A stretch of 64,000 nucleotides of DNA from positions 1 through 64,000 of the forward strand of contig NZ_VENP01000002.1 in the NCBI RefSeq assembly GCF_006351005.1, written 5' to 3'. Position numbers and translations under genes: made by a program. Position 1 is the stretch's first letter, and the number at the start of each line of letters is the position of its first letter. The notes below the pieces were generated by a model. The model saw only the letters and a list, made by a program, of their open reading frames with translations. It did not search any database and was not told where the DNA came from. Positions 59,883-64,000 of the stretch are shown piece by piece. Origin of the DNA: Miniimonas arenae. Its GTDB lineage: Bacteria > Actinomycetota > Actinomycetes > Actinomycetales > Beutenbergiaceae.

Positions 59883-61978
59883 GCCGCGACCATCTGCCGC
59901 AGCTCCTTCTTGAGGTCGGAGATCTCGTCCCGCAGCCGCGCTGCCACCTCGAACTGCAGCTCGGCGGCCGCGGCGTGCATCTGGTCGGTGAGGTCCTGGA
60001 TGAGCTGCGCGAGGTCGGACGCTGCGGCGCCCGCGAGCCGGTCCCGCGCCGCAGATCCCTTGGCCCCGCCGCCCAGTCCGTGGCCGCCACCCTTCTTGCC
60101 GCCCGCCTGCCGGTAGCCGCCCGCGAGCAGCTCCTTCGTGTCGACGTCCTCCCGGGCGAGCTGGTCGGTGATGTCGATGATGCGCTTGCGCAGCGGCTCG
60201 GGGTCGATGCCGTGCTCGAGGTTGTAGGCGACCTGCTTCTCGCGGCGACGGTTCGTCTCCTCGATCGCCAGCGCCATCGACGGGGTGATCTTGTCGGCGT
60301 ACATGTGCACCTGGCCCGACACGTTGCGCGCCGCGCGCCCGATCGTCTGGATGAGCGAGGTGCCCGAGCGCAGGAACCCCTCCTTGTCCGCGTCGAGGAT
60401 CGCCACGAGCGACACCTCCGGCAGGTCGAGGCCCTCGCGGAGCAGGTTGATGCCGACGAGCACGTCGTGCACTCCGGTGCGCAGCTCGCGGAGCAGCTCG
60501 ATCCGCCGCAGCGTGTCGACCTCGGAGTGCAGGTAGGCCACCTTGACGCCCCGCTCGAGCAGGTAGTCCGTCAGGTCCTCGGCCATCTTCTTGGTGAGCG
60601 TGGTGACGAGCACGCGCTCGTCCTTCTCCGAGCGCTCCCGGATCTCCCCCAGCAGGTCGTCGATCTGGCCCTTGGTGGGCTTGACGACGACCTCGGGGTC
60701 CACGAGGCCGGTGGGCCGGATGACCTGCTCGACCACGCCGTCGGACTGGCCGAGCTCGTAGGCCCCGGGTGTGGCCGAGAGGTAGACGGTCTGGCCGATG
60801 CGCTCGAGGAACTCCTCCCACCGCAGCGGCCGGTTGTCCATCGCGCTCGGCAGCCGGAAACCGTGCTCGACGAGCGTGCGCTTGCGGCTCATGTCACCCT
60901 CGAACATCGCCCCGATCTGCGGCACGGTCTGGTGCGACTCGTCGATGACGAGGAGGAAGTCCTCGGGGAAGTAGTCGAGCAGCGTGTTCGGGGCGGTGCC
61001 GGCCTCGCGTCCGTCGATGTGCCGCGAGTAGTTCTCGATGCCGCTGCACGTCCCGATCTGGCGCATCATCTCGATGTCGTACGTGGTGCGCATCCGCAGG
61101 CGCTGCGCCTCGAGCAGCCGGCCACCCCGCTCGAGCTCGGCCAGCCGTTCCTCGAGCTCGGCCTCGATGCTGCCGATCGCGCGCTCCATGCGCTCCGGCC
61201 CGGCCACGTAGTGGGTCGCCGGGAAGAGGAAGATCTCCGACTCCTGGCGCACGACGTCGCCCGTGAGCGGGTGCAGCGTCGCGAGCGACTCGACCTCGTC
61301 CCCGAACAGCTCGATGCGGATCGCGAGCTCCTCGTAGACCGGGATGATCTCCACGGTGTCCCCGCGCACGCGGAACGTGCCGCGCTGGAACGAGGCGTCG
61401 TTGCGGGTGTACTGCATCGCGACGAAGCGGCGCAGCAGGTCGTCCCGGTCGATCGTGTCCCCGAGGCGCAGCGGCACCATCCGGTCCACGTACTCCTGGG
61501 GGGTGCCGAGGCCGTAGATGCACGAGACCGACGCCACGACGATGACGTCGCGCCGGGTGAGCAGCGAGTTCGTCGCCGAGTGACGCAGCCGCTCGACCTC
61601 CTCGTTGATGGAGGAGTCCTTCTCGATGTACGTGTCCGAGGACGGCACGTACGCCTCGGGCTGGTAGTAGTCGTAGTACGAGACGAAGTACTCGACGGCG
61701 TTGTTCGGCAGGAGCTCACGGAACTCGGTGGCGAGCTGCGCCGCGAGGGTCTTGTTCGGCGCCATCACGAGCGTGGGCCGCTGCACCTGCTCCACCAGCC
61801 ATGCGGTGGTGGCCGACTTGCCCGTTCCGGTGGCGCCGAGCAGCACGATGTCCTTCTCGCCCGCCTTGAGGCGCTGGGTGAGGTCGGCGATCGCGGTCGG
61901 CTGGTCGCCGGACGGCGTGTACTCCGACACCACCTCGAAGGGGGCGACGGTGCGCTGCAGGTCGGTCACCGGTCTCAT
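59873..61978 (-). CDS. uvrB: Excinuclease ABC subunit B
   Basis: A 701-residue DNA-dependent ATPase of nucleotide excision repair. P-loop [10 protein letters not shown] (48-57), the beta-hairpin region [20 protein letters not shown], helicase motifs [10 protein letters not shown] and QTIGRAARN, and a C-terminal UVR motif for UvrC ([18 protein letters not shown]) are present. ATG 61978 gives [10 protein letters not shown]; an upstream start at 62008 adds ten residues without a better ribosome-binding site. It is monocistronic here. Confidence 0.96.
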   Translation of the reverse strand: MRPVTDLQRTVAPFEVVSEYTPSGDQPTAIADLTQRLKAGEKDIVLLGATGTGKSATTAWLVEQVQRPTLVMAPNKTLAAQLATEFRELLPNNAVEYFVSYYDYYQPEAYVPSSDTYIEKDSSINEEVERLRHSATNSLLTRRDVIVVASVSCIYGLGTPQEYVDRMVPLRLGDTIDRDDLLRRFVAMQYTRNDASFQRGTFRVRGDTVEIIPVYEELAIRIELFGDEVESLATLHPLTGDVVRQESEIFLFPATHYVAGPERMERAIGSIEAELEERLAELERGGRLLEAQRLRMRTTYDIEMMRQIGTCSGIENYSRHIDGREAGTAPNTLLDYFPEDFLLVIDESHQTVPQIGAMFEGDMSRKRTLVEHGFRLPSAMDNRPLRWEEFLERIGQTVYLSATPGAYELGQSDGVVEQVIRPTGLVDPEVVVKPTKGQIDDLLGEIRERSEKDERVLVTTLTKKMAEDLTDYLLERGVKVAYLHSEVDTLRRIELLRELRTGVHDVLVGINLLREGLDLPEVSLVAILDADKEGFLRSGTSLIQTIGRAARNVSGQVHMYADKITPSMALAIEETNRRREKQVAYNLEHGIDPEPLRKRIIDITDQLAREDVDTKELLAGGYRQAGGKKGGGHGLGGGAKGSAARDRLAGAAASDLAQLIQDLTDQMHAAAAELQFEVAARLRDEISDLKKELRQMVAATA

Positions 61979-62174
61979 ACGGGCAACGGTACGTCGCACC
62001 TGTGACATCGGCTGATCGGGTCGACCGGACGGGCCCGGGCACCCGGCCGCCGGGCACCCGTCGGGCGCGCCTCGCGGCGACCGCGACCCGCGGCCGCGAG
62101 GGAATGCCGCGCGCTCGGACGAGGTTCACCCAGGAGTGCCGTGGAAGCGCCGCGGCCCCACGAAGGGAGACACC

Positions 62175-62606
62175 ATGCCCCGTCCCGTGATCAGCGAGGC
62201 CAGCACGGTCTGGCACGGCGACCTGCTGAGCGGCTCCGGTCGCACCACCCCCGCCTCCGGCGCCTTCCCCACCGTCGACCTGGCGTGGAACTCCCGCGCC
62301 GAGGGCGCCGGCGCCACGACCACGCCCGAGGAGCTCATCGCCGCCGCGCACGCCTCCTGCTACTCGATGGCGCTGTCGCACGAGCTCGCCGGCAAGGGCA
62401 CCCCGCCCACGCGCGTCGAGACGTCCGCAGCGGTGACGTTCGTCGCCGGTGAGGGCATCACCGGGATCGTCCTCACGGTCGAGGCCGAGGTCCCCGGCAT
62501 CACCGAGGAGGACTTCCTCGCGGTCGCCGACGGCGCCAAGACGGGCTGCCCCGTGAGCGCCGCCCTGGCCGCGGTGCCGATCACCCTCGAGGCCACGCTC
62601 CGCTGA
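62175..62606 (+). CDS. OsmC family peroxiredoxin
   Basis: A 143-residue OsmC/Ohr-fold protein reducing organic hydroperoxides. The catalytic pair is Cys62 (AAHASCYSM) and Cys125 (KTGCPVS). GAAGGGAG precedes ATG 62175. It is divergent from uvrB (196-base gap) and convergent with coaE, from which it is separated by a 20-base perfect hairpin. Confidence 0.92.
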   Translation: MPRPVISEASTVWHGDLLSGSGRTTPASGAFPTVDLAWNSRAEGAGATTTPEELIAAAHASCYSMALSHELAGKGTPPTRVETSAAVTFVAGEGITGIVLTVEAEVPGITEEDFLAVADGAKTGCPVSAALAAVPITLEATLR

Positions 62607-62623
62607 CCTCCGTCAGCACGGCG

Positions 62624-62667
62624 CGCACTGGCGGCCGGCGCCCCTCAGGGCGCCGGCCGCCAGTGCG
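62624..62667. terminator. Perfect 20-base hairpin overlapping the coaE stop codon
   Basis: The arms 62624-62643 and 62648-62667 are exact reverse complements (CGCACTGGCGGCCGGCGCCC and its partner) around CTCA. The loop contains TCA, the coaE stop codon on the minus strand. It lies 17 bases after the osmC-like stop, so it would serve as a shared bidirectional terminator. The last coaE codons are constrained by the stem. Confidence 0.88.
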
Positions 62668-63790
62668 TACGACGCACCCAGTCGGCCAGGACGGGAGCGA
62701 CCTCGGCGAACGAGGCGCTCGTCGTGGCCGGCGACGGCTCGGGCGGCGCGGCCCGCAGCCGGTCTCGCGCCGCCAGAGGCCACAACCAGCCCGCCGACCC
62801 GGTCAGCCGCACGGCGATCTCGACGGCGCGACCCGGGTCCGCGGCCCCATGCGTCACGGTGAGCCAGTCCTGCGCCGCCTCCTCGAACCCCGGCAGCGCA
62901 GCCGGGGTGTGGTGCAGCCGGAACTCCCCGACCCGCGGGAACCCCGCCCGCTCCAGCTGCTGCGTCAGCGCCCCGACGTCCCGCCACGACGCCACCCCCA
63001 CCTGCAGCTCGATCACGTCCGGGGCCGCCGCCCCGGGGACGGCCGTGAGCCCGACGTGCGCGACGTCGTGCACCAGCTCCCCGCCCGCCCGGCGCACCCG
63101 CGCCACGAGGCGAGCGGCCGCGGCGGACCAGCGATCGCCGTCGGGCTCCACGACGGCACCCGCGTGCTCCACCGCACGACGGTGGCGGACGTTCGCCTCG
63201 TACGGGACGAGCCGGTCCCGCCACAGCTGCTCGATCCGGGCGCGCATCGCGGCCACGGGCTCGGAGGTGTCCAGCACGACGTCCGCGACCGCGGCTCGCT
63301 CCTCGTCCGACGCCTGCGCCGCGACCCGCGCGAGGACCGCCTCCCGCGTCATCCCGCGCTCCTCGACCGCGCGCCGTACCCGCTCCTCGAGCCGCGCCCA
63401 CGTCACGAGGACGAGGTGGTAGCGGGGGGCGAGCCCGTTCTCGGTGAGCAGCGGGACGTCGTGCACCACGACGGCGTCCTCCCGCGCGCGGCGGACCCGC
63501 TCCTCGAACGCCGCCCCGACGGCCGGGTGCACAATCGCCTCGAGATCACGGCGCGCGGCGACGTCGTCGAACACGCGGGCAGCGAGCGCGGCGCGGTCCA
63601 GGCTGCCGTCCCCGGCCAGGACTCCGGACCCGAACCGCGCGACGACGGCCGCGAGTCCGGGCGTTCCGGGGTCGAGCACCTCGCGGGCGAGCACGTCGGC
63701 GTCGACCACGTCGGCGCCGAGCTCGGCGAGGGTGCGCGCCGCCGTCGACTTGCCCGAGGCGATGCCCCCGGTGAGCCCGACGATCAGCAC
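62645..63790 (-). CDS. coaE: Dephospho-CoA kinase with C-terminal GrpB-like domain
   Basis: A 381-residue fusion. Residues 1-200 are dephospho-CoA kinase (last step of CoA synthesis): P-loop GGIASGKST (8-16), DADVLAREVLDPGTPG and HDVPLLTENG. Residues about 205-381 resemble the GrpB/UPF0157 nucleotidyltransferase-like family (VPYEANVRHR, HVGLTAVPGAAAPDVIELQV). The fusion is known in mycobacteria and relatives. GTG 63790 overlaps the upstream pcp-like gene by 7 bases. Confidence 0.93.
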   Translation of the reverse strand: MLIVGLTGGIASGKSTAARTLAELGADVVDADVLAREVLDPGTPGLAAVVARFGSGVLAGDGSLDRAALAARVFDDVAARRDLEAIVHPAVGAAFEERVRRAREDAVVVHDVPLLTENGLAPRYHLVLVTWARLEERVRRAVEERGMTREAVLARVAAQASDEERAAVADVVLDTSEPVAAMRARIEQLWRDRLVPYEANVRHRRAVEHAGAVVEPDGDRWSAAAARLVARVRRAGGELVHDVAHVGLTAVPGAAAPDVIELQVGVASWRDVGALTQQLERAGFPRVGEFRLHHTPAALPGFEEAAQDWLTVTHGAADPGRAVEIAVRLTGSAGWLWPLAARDRLRAAPPEPSPATTSASFAEVAPVLADWVRRTHWRPAP

Positions 63791-64000
63791 GTGGCCACTC
63801 CAGCGGTCGCGTCGAGCATCGCCCGCTCGGGCCCGGCGAGCGCAGTGAGCGTGCTGGCCAGCACCGCGCGGACGGCCGCCACGACGTCGTCGAGCGGCAC
63901 GAGGGGAACCGAGGCGGCGAGCGGGTCGTGGTCGGCGAGGGAGTCGGTGCCGGTCGCCGGCACGTGGACGAACCCGGCGACCGCGCCCGAGCCGGCCGTG
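63784..64000 (-). CDS. C-terminal part of a pyroglutamyl-peptidase-like protein (partial)
   Basis: A frame open at the right window edge ends at 63784 and encodes GAVAGFVHVPATGTDSLADH, then VPLDDVVAAVRAVLAS. GFVHVP is typical of the late part of pyrrolidone-carboxylate peptidase (Pcp), and the helical end fits. The catalytic Glu, Cys and His would lie mostly upstream of this fragment; the His region may be near the HVP segment. Only about 72 residues are visible, so the call is tentative. Confidence 0.55.
   Translation of the reverse strand, partial: TAGSGAVAGFVHVPATGTDSLADHDPLAASVPLVPLDDVVAAVRAVLASTLTALAGPERAMLDATAGVATC

Noticed and set aside
61979-62174. LexA box upstream of uvrB
   Set aside because: Only scattered half-site resemblance (TCGCACCTGTGAC); it does not form the palindrome seen before uvrA.

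Overview
The window is high-GC actinobacterial DNA (about 72 % G+C by eye, many GTG starts, pervasive GTGA/ATGA stop-start overlaps). Gene order (whiA-yvcK-rapZ-uvrC, gap-pgk-tpiA-secG-rbpA, tkt-tal-zwf-opcA-pgl, der-plsC-cmk-tyrA-rluB-scpB-scpA-parA-xerD) and actinobacteria-only genes (whiA, rbpA, opcA) point to Micrococcales, most likely near Cellulomonadaceae/Promicromonosporaceae; the family level is inference.

Region 1 (1 to about 11,066) is the right part of an integrative conjugative element. It carries type IV secretion genes (DUF6112 protein, TrbL/VirB6-like, SCO6880-like, VirB4-like ATPase, VirD4/TraG-like coupling protein), accessory proteins, a DUF4913 protein, an excisionase-like protein and a tyrosine integrase. 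It ends at a tRNA-Pro(GGG) site with an unusual structure: one intact tRNA copy beside the integrase, and a truncated host-type 5' half just beyond it. At the left edge the end of an IS3-like element interrupts a second DUF6112 gene.

Region 2 (11,217-22,205) is a purine-oxidation locus: MocA-like cytidylyltransferase and guanine deaminase on the minus strand, then a four-gene ABC importer and XdhC on the plus strand, then a convergent two-gene xanthine dehydrogenase. Together they could import a purine or related heterocycle, deaminate guanine to xanthine, oxidise xanthine, and mature the molybdenum cofactor. The xdhC/xdh convergence holds a striking long inverted repeat.

Region 3 (22,367-28,149) has an LLM flavin oxidoreductase, a pyridine-nucleotide disulfide oxidoreductase and an osmoprotectant-type ABC importer. 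Region 4 (28,368-37,829, minus strand) is a housekeeping cluster for ribosome assembly, CMP kinase, tyrosine synthesis, rRNA pseudouridine, chromosome segregation, XerD recombination and heme O synthesis. Region 5 (38,046-44,601, plus strand) is the oxidative/non-oxidative pentose phosphate operon.

Region 6 (44,743-57,016, minus strand) holds rbpA, secG, the triose-phosphate glycolysis genes separated by strong hairpins, then whiA, yvcK, rapZ, uvrC and uvrA, with a LexA-like box before uvrA. Region 7 (57,206-64,000) has a YciI protein, two overlapping terC paralogs behind a yybP-ykoY manganese riboswitch whose expression platform can be read from the sequence, uvrB, an OsmC protein, coaE fused to a GrpB-like domain, and the end of a pyroglutamyl-peptidase-like gene. 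No CRISPR array, rRNA or plasmid origin was seen.
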